64,000 nt of DNA from Lycorma delicatula (GCF_047948215.1 NC_134463.1:53317201-53381200), one strand, 5' to 3'. Shown: positions 45,585-57,268, counted from the stretch's first letter. The notes: generated by a model not told the origin, from the sequence alone. Translations and numbers: made by a program.

Positions 45585-46532
45585 TCCAGCAAGAGGAGGC
45601 TTCTTGCCACAATTATGTCGTCCGTAGTTTTATATGTGGCACCGGTCTGGCAGAGAGCACTAAAATATGGAAGATACAGGCCATCACTCAATGGAATGCT
45701 AAGAAAATCGGCCTTCAGGGTTACACCTGGAAGGCCAATTCCAGCTGCCTCAGATGGTTTCCTCCAAGGCAGCCTTCGTTATAGTAGGAGTACCGCCCGT
45801 AGAGCTCAGGGTCGCTGAGAGGGTTGAAAGGGCAAATGGGACAGTATGTCGCACCAGATTACAGTCATGGTGGCAAGAGTGATGGGAGGTATCAACTGCG
45901 GGAAGGCGGACCTTCCGCATTTTACTCAACATGGGAAGGTAGGTCAGTCGGAGTATGGGGAGATTATCTTTTGGTTAACTCGCTCCTGACGGGCCACGGT
46001 GCGTTTAACAGTTTAAAATTAAGAGGAGAAACGCACCTATTGTGAGGGTGAAGACACAGTAAGACACACTTTCTTTGAGTGCGGAGAGTGGGCAGCAGAA
46101 AGAGGACAATGTTACGCAAGCTTTTGGTCAGTTGGCTGCAGATAGTCTACCGGAGAAGACCCTGGCCAACGAGACAACACGGAGAGCGACAACCATGGCA
46201 GAGAGAGAACATACTTAAACAAAAGATGGCGGAGGAAAAACACGTAGGATAGTCACAATAAGGATAGATGGGACAGCTTGGGCAAGGAGGCAGTTGGAGC
46301 CCCAATGAGGTCGTCATTGTTTTTGAGATGCTCAAACCTCCCTAACCCTTGTAGAGAAGGCCCGCGAGTTATGCTATAAGGGCAGGTATCCGGGCTGTTG
46401 TACAAAAAGGGGAGGTATTTTTTTTAGTGGGTTCCCGCATAACTCAGAAGTGAAACCCTTCACACCCAGTAACCCGGCCTACTGGGCGTCTGGTCGCAGA
46501 TTTTTTCCTCCTCTTACCGAAAAAAAAGAAAA
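45585..46532 (+). pseudogene. R1-type LINE C-terminal remnant and 3' region (LINE-c)
   Basis: SKRRLLATIMSSVVLYVAPV followed by WQRAL (45588-45662) aligns with the ATKRRVLATTVVSTMMYAVP block of LINE-b. Further on, after frame changes, GDYLLVNSLLTGHGAFNSLK matches the QLLTGHGCFNGYL block. RTYCEGEDTVRHTFFEC (about 46031-46082) preserves the second half of the Cys/His motif. A 3' untranslated region follows, with GAGTTATGCTATAAGGGCAG and CCCGGCCTACTGGGCGTCTG, and an A-rich tail AAAAAAAAGAAAAG. It is related to, but clearly distinct from, LINE-b. The missing palm and several frame changes show it is dead. It starts at the outer end of the inverted repeat. Confidence 0.82.
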
Positions 46533-46759
46533 GTTGAACAGATTCCAATGTATACATTATGAATAATAAAAGAATAATTTATATTTAATGATAAAGTGTT
46601 ACGTTCATTTTAGATTGGTGAATTCAATTATACATTATTTTTTAAAAAAGATAGGCCCAAGAATGGTGCCATAAATGTTTCCATAAAACCTAAAATTTGT
46701 TACGACCAGTAAGTCGTTTTTAGAAAATTTCAGTCCTTTGTTGTGTTTCTTTCCAGAGA
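46533..46759. other. AT-rich spacer
   Basis: Nothing recognised. Confidence 0.5.
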
Positions 46760-47141
46760 CCTTTTCTTAACTGCAGTAATCAGCCCTCATTGAGAGCCTT
46801 TGAACGATATTTCATAAGCGGTGCTTATTTTCATTGGTTCCAGAGCGAAATAAAATTTTAATTAATGAAATATTTGGATCTTACAAGTGGAGGGCACATC
46901 GGTTTAAATCCGACTTCATCTACTGATTTTTAACTTTTTTTTTTTTTAATTTAAATATTTTGATTTATTAATAATTATTCACTTCTGTAAAAAAAAAATT
47001 ACAATGAATAATAATAATTCAATAATAACAATAAAAAAAAAAAATGAAACATTATCAGACGTTATTAATGAAATAAAATTTTATGTACTTTTCATTTTTA
47101 AAAAAATGGGTTTATGTAATTTAATAGGCGTAAAAGAAAGT
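46760..47141 (+). mobile_element. Element A copy 7, left half missing
   Basis: Starts in mid-element at CTTTTCTTAACTGCAGTAAT and continues through ATTTGGATCTTACAAGTGGA to TTAATAGGCGTAAAAGAAAG, a mutated right terminal repeat. Confidence 0.8.
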
Positions 47142-47149
47142 AAAAAAAA

Positions 47150-47183
47150 AAAAAAATCTGATGTAGACACATCAGATTTTTTT
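47150..47183. repeat. 15-nt hairpin next to Element A copy 7
   Basis: AAAAAAATCTGATGT inverted around AGAC. Same core as the hairpin at 35158-35201. Confidence 0.9.
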
Positions 47184-47278
47184 AAATGGATTTTTAGTAC
47201 GTTTAATTTCATAGAGGGAGCAGAAAGCACGGCTGTATGTTTCGCGAGCCGAAACTCTGTAACAAACTGCTTTTTTAC

Positions 47279-47338
47279 CTTGATATATGAATTTATTATC
47301 TTATTTTTGGCTAATGAATCATCTTCCGAGAGTTTACC
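47279..47338 (-). CDS. Weak candidate exon, 60 nt
   Basis: On the minus strand a pyrimidine-biased TTTTCACATTGCAG precedes a 60-nt segment that ends in ATCAAG followed by GTAAAA, the pattern of a 3' splice site, exon and 5' splice site. The segment is a multiple of three and open in one frame (GKLSEDDSLAKNKIINSYIK). The surrounding minus-strand frame (47081-47404) is open more widely, with a less AT-driven composition than other chance frames here. It matches no family I recognise. In this much AT-rich sequence such borders arise by chance, so confidence is low. Confidence 0.15.
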
Positions 47339-47403
47339 CTGCAATGTGAAAACATCTTGTATATTTATGATTAAAGAAATCCAGTACTTTATTAGAGTTG
47401 ACA

Positions 47404-47563
47404 ATAAAAATATTTTAAAATATTAAATTCGAAATTTAATATTTCGTTTAAAAACGTTTTCTCTAATTTATCTAGATAAAATTAATATGCTAAAAAATTC
47501 ATCGAAATTTTTAAATTGATTCACGTGTATGCTTTAAATGTATTAAATAACGATAAATTTTAT

Positions 47564-47594
<31 letters not shown>

Positions 47595-48457
47595 TGGTAT
47601 AATGATGGCTTACAATAATATTATATATTTTTTAACAAATAAAGGTTTTAAAAATTAATTTAAATTAAAGTTTTTATTTGAATTAAAATTAAAATATCGC
47701 GTGATTTTATTTTATACATATTAACAGAAAATATGTTCAGTAGTAAATAAAAATAAATTTTTTGCGGTTAAATATTAGTTGAAGAAGTCATAAAAACTAT
47801 TTATTATATCCAGATGCGATACGTAGCAAAACTAGTAGAAAGATTTACTATAAGTAACTGATACTGGACATCCAATTAGGCGGTGTAGTTAGAAATGTAA
47901 AGGCTTTAGGCGACAATAATGTCGACGTCCACTAGAGAAGGTGTCGTCTTGGAAAAGAAATAGTCATCTTGGGAGTCGTGATCTAAAGAATTTCCAGCTG
48001 CGAGACGTGTGTGTACTGTACCGCATTTTATGTTGTATAATAAATATCTTATTACACTGAACGTTTTACCATTATTAATATATCACATTTCTATATGAAT
48101 TATATACATATGATGAAGATATAATAAATTGTTTTACTTGGAATTACGACTGTCTATTGCCATTATTATTATGAAATTATTTCTGTAATTATGTCTTAAT
48201 ACTAACTGAAGGTTTTTTTTTATTAAATTTAATTTAACAAAAATCGTTTTTAAAATTATTTTTTATAATAAAAAATTAGTTGGCCAATTCGATTATTAAG
48301 TAATGATCATCGGTAGATACTGAGGATAAAATGTACATAGAAAATAATTTAATAAATCAAAGGAAAAAAGTATTAATTGATTAAAATAAATAAACAGAAT
48401 TTACATATGAATAAAAAAAACATTTAAAAAAAGAGTTTATAGTAAAAATAAAAAAAT
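47404..48457. other. AT-rich stretch with poly-A run
   Basis: A run of A at about 47567-47594. A GC-richer patch at 47870-48030 (GACGTCCACTAGAGAAGGTG) has no identity. Confidence 0.4.
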
Positions 48458-49124
48458 ATGATTTGACACCACATGACTTCTTTTTACGCCTATTAAAATT
48501 ATGTATACAAATTTTTTTTAAATGAGAACATCAAATTTTATTTCATTAATAACTTCTGATATTGTTATTATTGAATTATTATTTATTGTACAATTTTTTT
48601 TTAAATCAGAGGTTAATAATTGTTATTAATATATTTAAATTTAAAAAAAAAATTAAAAAAAGGAGATGAAGTCGGAATCGACCCGATGTGCCTTCCTGGC
48701 AAATCAAAAATTTCATTAATTAAAATTTATTTAGCTATAACTCTGGAACCAATGACAATAAGTACCACTTATGATATATATTGTAAAGCTCTCAATGAGA
48801 GCTTATTACTGCAATTAAGAAAAAGTCCAAGTATAATTTTTTTAGATTTTGGGCTTTTTTGGACACTTTTAGTCCAGTCGATTACAATCAAAAGGGGAGG
48901 AGCACAACTGGATGTTACAACAGTTCTAAATCAAAAATTTCAGCATCTTACGGCTAATCGTTTTTGAGTTATGCTAGTTACATTCATACATACATATGTA
49001 CATACATCACGCCAAAATTGGTCAAAATGGATTCAGGGAAGATCAAAATGGATATTTCCGTTGAAATCTGAAAACCGAGATTTTTAACGATCACAATACT
49101 TCATTTACTTCGTACAAGGAAGTA
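48458..49124 (-). mobile_element. Element A copy 8, nearly complete
   Basis: The left end reads GACACCACATGACTTCTTTTTACGCC (mutated terminal repeat; first 20 bases GACACCACATGACTTCTTTT). The right end is CGTACAAGGAAGTAAAAAA. All internal landmarks are present. A frame at 48620-48967 spans the element, but the equivalent frame is broken in other copies, so it is not a gene. Confidence 0.87.
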
Positions 49125-49319
49125 AAAAATAACTTTTAAAATTGTTAAAAAAAAATATAAAGAAAAGCCATAATTTTAAATAAACATTGTCGTATTTTTT
49201 TATGGGGGGATGAACATTTTTGACCAAATTCTTTTTTTCAAGAAATACTAAAGAATAAAAAAAAAATTAATAAATTTAAATAGGTAAAAAATTAATTAAT
49301 TAAATAGTCAAGAGGTATC
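49125..49319. other. AT-rich spacer
   Basis: Nothing recognised. Confidence 0.5.
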
Positions 49320-49650
49320 TTGCCTAGGGTGCCCGGGCTAGCCTGTATACAAGAGTGGGGGAGTCGGGGCGTATCCTATGATGGCATGGGGGACCCTCGA
49401 TGGCGGACTGCCCTCGAGGGCTAAGGGTATGCACAAGGCATACGGAGGGGTTCTTTGGTCGCCCTGAACAGGTAGTGGAAGTACTCTTATGACGCGGAGG
49501 GGATCACAATGGGTTACGTCCTACGGGACTATTTATAGGTGGGATTCAACTGCCACGGCATCATAGCGCGACTGATGTGCTGCTTAACGGCGGTTTCGGT
49601 TGCTCCGGGGGTGCTTATATAAAACATGGGAGACAAAAAAAGAAGGTTTG
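49320..49650 (+). mobile_element. GC-rich block, probable LINE 3' untranslated region
   Basis: About 320 bp rich in G and C (GTGCCCGGGCTAGCCTGTAT; GGTTGCTCCGGGGGTGCTTA) ends in GGGAGACAAAAAAAGAAG, like the A/G-rich tails of the R1-type elements here. There is no RT coding upstream, which fits extreme 5' truncation. The family is inferred from composition and tail only. Confidence 0.4.
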
Positions 49651-49925
49651 TATTGAGAAGCCGTTCTTTTTCATTTATATTTTCATGTTTTTTTTTATTT
49701 TAATATTGGGGCTGTTTACACCTGTAAGCGTTTTCAGTGTTTTTGTTTAAGTGTTCTGTCTTGTCTAGTTTTGTATTTTTAAATAAAATGTAAGGACCCT
49801 TTACACCCTTACATATGACAAACCTCATGGTGATTTAAACCCTGTTTTAATGAATGTAGCGAGGGCTAATGACCGTAGATGTCGATGCCCATATAACTAA
49901 AAAAAATAAATGAATAAATAAAAAA
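49651..49925 (+). mobile_element. Possible second LINE 3' end
   Basis: GAGGGCTAATGACCGTAGAT and GTCGATGCCCATATAACT are followed by an AAATAAATGAATAAATAAAA tail. Tails with short A-rich units are common in several non-LTR clades. No coding part is present. Confidence 0.35.
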
Positions 49926-51399
49926 TATTGTTAACCTCAAACAGGGAATTGTTATCCAACAATGAAAATTGATAAAATAGATTTTCCACATATTTAACGA
50001 ATATTTATTACTTATATTTAAAAAAAAATAATTAATAATAAACAAATTTTGCTACCAATTATTAATCAGTGCCCACTAAATAAATTAACTGTATCCCGGA
50101 CGACAATTGTTATTATTATACAAACTTTGCATTTAACTTGTATAAAAATAAACTCTCATTAAATTTTATAAGGTCATATCGGTTCTCGGTGGCGTGTTTT
50201 GCTAACGAAATTTTACCGATAACAGGTTCTCACAGACAATAGCTATAAAGTTTATACATGAAATTTTTGAGATCAGTTGTAAGATAAACGCTGTGTATTT
50301 TTTTCATTTGAGGTGGAACATCGTTTTAAAAACGGAGAATGGTTTCTGTTAATGACAGAATTACACAGTATCAAAAGAAGTAAGAAGATCATGTTGTATA
50401 TATAACCGGCTTAGGATTCCTATAATTGAAGAGGAGTGTGCTCCTTTTAACAGGAGACATAAAGGATGTCGAAATTAAATTCTGTTAAGGATGAGGGGAA
50501 ATAGCAATTTAAAAGTCTTTAAATTGCTCCTTTTTAATCCTTTGTATACAGGATCAAAATCATGTTTTTATTTTATTTTTTTATGTATTTTATAATGCTT
50601 ATTTAACACTTTTTATATATCGTAGAAAGCGTTTATTTCTTATATTTGAAGTAAAGAAAAAGAAGAAATACAGTGCAATTATTTAAAAACAAAAATACTG
50701 TTGAATATTCAAGTTTGTAAAACTTTTTTATGTTACGTGAAAATCTGCGTGTTTTGGTTAATAGCTTTTTAAGTAAATTATATGTAAAGATCGAGTTAAT
50801 TTCCTAAAATATATATTATATACGAGTGTATATATCTTTGAACATGGTGTATGTTTTTATGTACGTTTAATTTAGTATAGTTGTTTATGTATTGTATTAT
50901 GCATATATATTTTTAAATTTACGTCAGATTTGTCGAATGTAATATTCGTTTTAGTCTTATAGCTTAATTTTGTTTACAGCTGGTTTATTTTATTAATAAA
51001 CTTGCGTTTTATTAAACTGTCACATCTTTGCAGTATATGATTTTTAAATTTCCGTTAAATTTCATACTGTATTTGTTTTTAATCGATATTACATTCTGAA
51101 AGTCAATAAAATATTTACTGTAATATGGATACATAAACGGCAGTATACATGTTATTAACACTGTATAATATAAATAATATCGTATAGAATACTAGTAAAT
51201 CATCTTTAGTCTCGGTTTACCCGTGTATATATGTAGTATTACAACCATAACACACGATAAATTACTTATTAATTTATTATTATAAATTTTGCAGCCAGAT
51301 TCTATTTCAATTCTACACATCCCTTAAAGAACTATATTTATAAAATTTAACCTCCAAAGAAGTTCCCAGATCGATGACTAATTACCTAGATGTAGATCG
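49926..51399. other. AT-rich stretch, nothing assigned
   Basis: A short inverted repeat AGCAATTTAAA...TTTAAATTGCT lies near 50504-50529. No coding or shared repeat. Confidence 0.45.
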
Positions 51400-51921
51400 T
51401 TAAAAAATCTGATGTGGACACCACCCTTGTTAGTCTATAAAATTACACATACACATTTTTTTTAAAATGAAAAGTACATAAAATTTTATTTCATTATTAA
51501 CTTCTGATATTTTTTTTTATTGTTGAATTATTATTTATGTAAAACGTTTTTACAATCAGAGGTTAATAATTATTAATAAATCAATATACTTATATAAAAA
51601 AAAAAAAGTTAAAATAAGGAGATGAAGTCTGATTCAAACCGATGTGCGATGTGCCTTTCTCTTGTAAGATCCAAATATTTCATTAATTAATATTTTATTT
51701 GGCTATAACTCTGGAACCAATGCAAATAAATACCACTCATGATATATTGTTGAAAAGTTATCAATGAGGGCTTATTGCTGCAGTTAATAAAAAGTCCAAA
51801 ATCCAATTTTTTGGGGGATTTTGTGCTTTTTTGGACACTTTTGGTCCAGTTAATTACAATCAAAAGGGGAGGTGCACAACAAGATGTTACAGCAGTCCTA
51901 AATCCAAAATTTCATACATAT
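51400..51921 (-). mobile_element. Element A copy 9, cut by Element B
   Basis: The left end is AAAAAATCTGATGTGGACAC followed by a damaged terminal repeat. Landmarks run to AATCCAAAATTTCATACATA, after which Element B copy 2 begins. The part carrying the right terminal repeat is missing. Confidence 0.82.
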
Positions 51922-51929
51922 CTATAAAA

Positions 51930-52724
51930 AATAAACCTTTCAGCACGCCGGAAGGTAGAAAAGTAGATTTCACCGGTGCTAAGTAAGGGAATAAAAAAGA
52001 TTTTTATCTTAAAATTAAGAAAAACTTCAAATTTACTCAATACAACAATGATTACATGTGAAAAAAGTTTCACATGTTTAGCATAGGATAAGCCCCACCT
52101 TCTTATAATTCCAGCAAAACTTTGGTCATCCCTTGCCGTAAGGACTGGTCATATCAAAAATTGTTCCAGACAAAAGTTTTAAGTAATGTTTAGAGGTCTA
52201 AAGACCACTTAAACAAATTCGATACTGTGTCTATTCGGTATGATTTTTTTTTGTCTTCGAAACCCCAATTTTTCCACTCCCTTGGCCGATGGTTGGTGAT
52301 ATCAAAAAACTTTACTTATATAAGTTTTAGGTCCTTATCCAAAGAATAGTAGTAACTTTAAAATATTTCGATATTTTACTGAATAAGAAAGTTATAGCGA
52401 TATATTTTTTTTAAAAAGTCCCCATTTCCAACCCCATGGTTTGATTTTGCCCATTAACGAACTCGACGGAGATTTTGGGTCGTTAAATTTTATGAATCAA
52501 TTTGAAAGTGAATGGCGCAAAATTACGGCAGTTATCGTGTCCACAAGAAAGTGAAAAAAAAAAAATAAAAAATAATAATAATATATATATATATATAGAC
52601 TTTTGAAGTGACAGTAGTTTTGGGGTCTGGGGGATGTGAAACGCGAAGATATGTCGAAATTTTCCGGCAGTCGAATCATGGTACCTATTACAATAGGTGG
52701 CTTTCTTATGAAATCTACCTAAAA
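51930..52724 (-). repeat. Element B copy 2
   Basis: Minus-strand copy with all landmarks, ending at 52724 with TAGGTAGATTTCATAAGAAA on the minus strand. The internal TA tract is at 52580-52598. The frames at 52483-52829 are products of the repeat and not genes. Confidence 0.85.
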
Positions 52725-53077
52725 TTACAGGACTTCTTGTATCATATCTTGAAATATCTATTTCCAAAAACTTTAAAAATATCCTGTAAAAATCGATTTC
52801 TAAAGTTGTTTGCTACATTTATTACCTAAACACAATCATCAAAATGGTTTTTTATTTTATATTTTATAACTGCTTTAATCGATAATAATAAATTCATTAT
52901 TATTAAAAAGTTATTCCTATAGTATACTTGAAATAAAAATCTCTCAAGGGGGAAGCCCGAAAAGTTATACAACCATTTGTCCGTTTTTTAAATTAGCTTT
53001 TATTTTTTCAAAAAAATTCTGTTAATTATTTTTTATCTGCCACATACTTTTACCAGTCCATTCGTATCTTTATCTTG

Positions 53078-53082
<5 letters not shown>
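52725..53082. other. AT-rich stretch, nothing recognised
   Basis: No repeat or coding signal. Confidence 0.5.
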
Positions 53083-53146
<64 letters not shown>

Positions 53147-53178
53147 TTGTGTGGAGAGAGAGAGAGAGAGAGAGTGAG
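53083..53178. repeat. Compound microsatellite (TA)-(TG)-(GA)
   Basis: TA run to about 53124, TG run to about 53150, GA run to about 53174. Overlapping frames on both strands are artefacts. Confidence 0.95.
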
Positions 53179-54080
53179 AAAGCGTGTGACTTTGTGTAAT
53201 ATTTTATTACAAGTACTATCGATACGTGGCTGTACAATTGTTCAACTCGATGAAGATAATACTGCGACTTAATGACAATGTGGTTCCCACGTATTTTTAT
53301 AAATACCGACAAAAGATTTAATAAGGTTTCATTGTACCAAATGTAGCGACAGGTTACCATGCTGCATGCATTTTCAATGTCACTCTACTATCCGCTATAC
53401 TACTGCTTTTCTATATAGTACAACTCAACTTGCCACTTATTGACTTTCTAGAATAGTTTATTTACTTAGTATAGTATTACGATCTATACTGAAAGATGGT
53501 ATGTTTGTTCGTTTGTTTATTACGGTTGTTATTTTGTCTGCTGAATAACTTTATGTTACACGTATATTTACAAACTTAACAGTAACATATATACGTAACA
53601 CGTAACAAATACTGATACACAATAACACACGTACATGTAATATATATTTATAGAACGCTAAATGTATGTTTATGTTTAATACATATATATATATATATAT
53701 ATATATTCAATCTTGATGTAATGCAGTAATAATAATAGTAATAATTTCTTCCTTCCTTATTTCTATGATTTTTACCTTTAAAAATAATAATAAACTGGTG
53801 AAACTTGTCATTATCCTTCCTTTTAAAGCTGTCATTTTGTTACTCTTGAATACAAAATACTATTTTTAAACGACTTTAAATGACACATAAAGTTAAAATT
53901 TGTTAGGGGGGTTGTTGATTCATTTTTCTTTAAATATAAACATAGGAATTTCTTGTTTACTCTGATTTATATTACAGTATTCCTAAAAAGATTATTATTT
54001 TTTGTAAAAAGTTAAAATTTTTCATATAAAATGTATTTTCTTGTTTCAGTATGTTATTATAATTATTATAAAAAGGCGTA
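53179..54080. other. AT-rich stretch, nothing recognised
   Basis: A TA microsatellite at about 53680-53705; no other signal. Confidence 0.45.
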
Positions 54081-54084
54081 TAAT

Positions 54085-54155
54085 CTTTTATTTCGATGTT
54101 CCGGGTTCGAATCCCGTTTAGATATAACAGTTTTTATACGCTACAACATTTATTA
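54085..54155 (+). mobile_element. SINE-2 fragment
   Basis: TTTCGATGTTCCGGGTTCGA and ATCCCGTTTAGATATAACAG preserve the exact B box, followed by TTTTTATACGCTACAACATT from the body. Upstream head and 3' module are missing. Confidence 0.6.
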
Positions 54156-54235
54156 ATATCAATCAGTAACTGTTAATAAATATCATCCTACTTTTCTATA
54201 CAAATAAATTAAAGAAAATTCGAATCCTTGTAAAG

Positions 54236-54350
54236 TGAGTTTCTTTCCTACGGATTTGAATACTAGACTGTGGATACCGGTGTTCTTTAGTGAATGGATT
54301 TTAATTAACTACCTATCTCAGGAATGGTCGATCTGAGTGTTTAGGACTAC
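54236..54350 (+). mobile_element. SINE-1 fragment
   Basis: TACGGATTTGAATACTAGAC, GTGGATACCGGTGTTCTTTA and ATCTCAGGAATGGTCGATCT are SINE-1 body; head and 3' module are absent. Confidence 0.75.
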
Positions 54351-54869
54351 ATGCTTACCGGTACCTTTATCCTTACATTTGCAGCTGCAGATCTGGTAAG
54401 CCGGTAGCAGTAATTGCATTTGCCTTTACACACATACACGCATACACACACTGATCTGGCAGTAGCTGGAAAAACTGGTTGAAATATATATTATTATATG
54501 AAATTAAAAAAAAAAAACGCTAAAGAACAGTTAAAAAAATCGAATTCTTAAAATAGATAAGGTTTTCGATTGTTAAATAGTCATTAGTTATTATTAAATT
54601 CAAAGAAGAAAAGAATAACATAAAACTATTACAAAAGAGTATTTCTTCTTGAACTTATAACAAAAATAATAATAAAACTAATTGTTATTTAAATAACAGA
54701 ATATCGCTTTAGTCTAATTGAGAAGTTAAAACTTAATTTTCTCTAAACCTCTTAAATTTCCAGCTCTGATTGGCTAATATGTTCTATTCCACCCCACTCT
54801 ATATTAAATAAGGAGTTTCCCTTAATGATATAAACATTTTTCTAATAATAAAAAAAAATCATATTTATT
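54351..54869. other. No assigned feature
   Basis: Mostly AT-rich; a short GC-richer patch (54355-54480) with a CACACA tract. Nothing identified. Confidence 0.4.
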
Positions 54870-55000
54870 AAATACTAGCAGCCCGGCAATGCTACGCTGT
54901 TGGTAGATTTGAATACATAGATTAAATGAACACAATTGAAAGTATGATAAAACATTAAAAAACTGAACATTACTGTACTTCACAAAATTTAACCTTTTAC
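54870..55000. repeat. Possible dispersed-repeat start
   Basis: TACTAGCAGCCCGGCAATGC resembles the GGC/CCCGGC-type phrase found at the edge of several abundant invertebrate repeats; no second copy is in the window. Confidence 0.25.
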
Positions 55001-55304
55001 TTCATCCCATTTTTCCCATTTCCATTTTCACTTTTCACCATTTCACCATTTCCCCTTTCCCATTTACTTTTCCCATTTTTCCTTTCTGTATTTCCCTATT
55101 TCAATTGTTTCCTTTCCATTTCCCTTTCCTCATTTCTCTATTTCCTTATTTCCCTTTCCCCTATTTCTCCTTTTATTTTCTCTCTTTTTCCCCTTTTCCC
55201 GGTTCCATTTTCCGCCTTTCCTCTTTCTCCCTTTTCCAGATTTTCCCTTATTCCATTCTTACCTTTTTTTCTATTTCCCTTTTTTCTTTTTTCCCTTTTT
55301 CCCG
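55001..55304. repeat. Polypyrimidine low-complexity tract
   Basis: About 300 bp built from CCCATTT/CCCTTTT/TTTCC units with almost no purine-rich interruption. Open frames across it (for example 55105-55332) are repeats of Phe/Pro/Leu/Ser and are not genes. Confidence 0.9.
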
Positions 55305-55426
55305 CGCGAAAATAAGTCCAGTAGTATTTTAGTCTATAGGGGACACACATACGAACATTGCCTGTTTGTATATGTATATATATATATATACAGAAGAAAG
55401 TCTGTTTATTTATTTGTTAGTTTCGT

Positions 55427-55930
55427 AAATATCTCAACCCCAGCGCCAAATAGCGACTCCATTTTTTTTGCAAAAGTATTTCTTTTCACGTAACTAATAT
55501 ACTCGTATATTCTGAATGTGCGCCAAATCGGACAATAAATGCAATTTTTCAAAATATCTCAACTCCAGCGTCATCTAGAGGGTCCATTTTTTGCAGAGAT
55601 ATTTCTTTCCATCTTTTTTTTTCGTTTTTTATTTTTTAATTCCGCAAAAACACTTTAATTTTTGACGATACTTGGTGAAAGTATACCTTTCTGTGTCTTA
55701 AATAACTACAAATTTTTTTTGACGTCAACTTTCGCTGGAAATCGCAATAATACCATTTTTTTAAACCACCCAAATCAACCCCCTCACGCATTTATTTTTT
55801 TTACATTTATTATAAGCCCCTTTATCATTTCCACTTATAAAGATCCAGGTAACAATTTTTTTCTCCCTCTAAATGAGTTATTTCGATCGGTCATTGCGTT
55901 ATAGCCATAAGAAAAACAGTGAAACATGGT
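55427..55930 (+). repeat. Repeat with two related 60-bp units
   Basis: ATATCTCAACCCCAGCGCCA (55430) and ATATCTCAACTCCAGCGTCA (55554) start two units of about 60 bp, both continuing into TCCATTTTTTT and a TTTCTTTTC-like stretch, 126 bp apart. The following sequence to about 55930 (CTTTCGCTGGAAATCGCAAT; CATTGCGTTATAGCCATAAG) has the even texture of a dispersed repeat. The frame at 55662-55904 is not recognised. Confidence 0.55.
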
Positions 55931-57268
55931 AATATAAATCAACCGACTTCTGTAACCCTTTCTATAATGAAAAAATATACACTGGTCTAATTAAAAATGA
56001 GATTGGGGGTTCCTTACTCTGTGAAATAGGTCAGGCTGATAAATATAGTAAATTTAATTTTATTGATTTAACCTTAAAATTAATTATACTTAATTAATCG
56101 TGCAAAATTATTTTTTGGTTATGAAATAATCTAATTAACTAATTAAAATCTGCATTTTGTAATATTTGTCATGTTATATAACAATGTTACAATATATTTC
56201 CATATATTTATATTAATACGCGTTGGTATGTAATTGATAATAAATATTTAAAATATTATTTATTATTTGTTTAGTAATAATTATAATTTAGCCATAAAAC
56301 AGTTTTATTAATAATAATTTTAAAATTTTTTTAAAGAAACATTTCGTTAATTTCAGTCTATCTATGGAAGGTAAAATTCATTTTTATTATTTATTTTAGG
56401 AAAAGAAATGTTGTACCTTTAGATCTAAAATTTTATTTGATTATATTAAAAAAGGTATAATAAGAATTTCTTAAGCTCCAGGCAGGCAGACGACCATAAA
56501 AAACGATTAAATTAAACATAAACGGCATCTTTTGTTATCTTGTACTGGATTTTTTTCCAATTAAATATATTTTATCATTTTTGATAAATGCTGTGTGAAA
56601 AAAATAATTTATTCAAAAATTCATTAATTAATTAGTTGTATTTTAAGGTTATTATTTTGAACAGGTTTACTTTACTTATTTAACGCATTGTAGCACTATC
56701 TGTATCTTTTATGAAATGTATCCAGAAAACATATGTAACTACGACGGAAATACCTCTTGCAAAAAGAATTACATTCTAAAATAAATATTGTAATTAATTT
56801 CAGTATTTTTTTTTACATTAAGCTGGTAATGAATTGCATTAACTTTCCCGGCTGGTCAAGTTATTCACTTTTTTGAGCTCATTGATTTGAAACATTTTTG
56901 AATCTTTTTAAAATAATTCCTTTTTTTGAAAAACATATACCATAATTTATGGGTGGGGGCTCTAAATTAGTAAAGTTTTTATGATTTAGAGAACTTTTAT
57001 AAAATGTTTTTAATAAATTCAAGAAGCTTATTAGATATTTTTTTATTTAGTTTTGTTCAACAATAATGTTTCTACTTCACTATTAATAAAGTAAGATTTC
57101 CAAATATCCTATTGCTATTTATTATGTACATTTTGTTTTAGAAATATCGTTTCCAATAAGCTAATTTTGTGATTTATTAACAGATCCGATATATCTGATG
57201 TTCTGCATTTATAACTAGCCAATTTCTCTTTTATTTACTTCAGCTCTGTTTTAGTTTGCCGAACTAAT
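55931..57268. other. AT-rich stretch, nothing recognised
   Basis: No repeat or coding signal. Confidence 0.5.

Noticed and set aside
48620..48967. 115-codon open frame that looks like a gene
   Set aside because: It lies wholly in Element A copy 8, and the equivalent frame is broken or shifted in the other copies (1403-1591, 20466-20660, 33594-33776), so it is not under coding selection.
52483..52829. Three overlapping frames of 60-94 codons
   Set aside because: They fall inside Element B copy 2 and are interrupted in copies 1 and 3.
53083..53178. Possible promoter-like TA/TG/GA element
   Set aside because: Plain compound microsatellite with no adjoining gene; no evidence for a regulatory role.
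55105..55350. Frames rich in Phe/Pro/Ser on plus and Lys/Gly/Arg on minus
   Set aside because: Direct product of the polypyrimidine tract.
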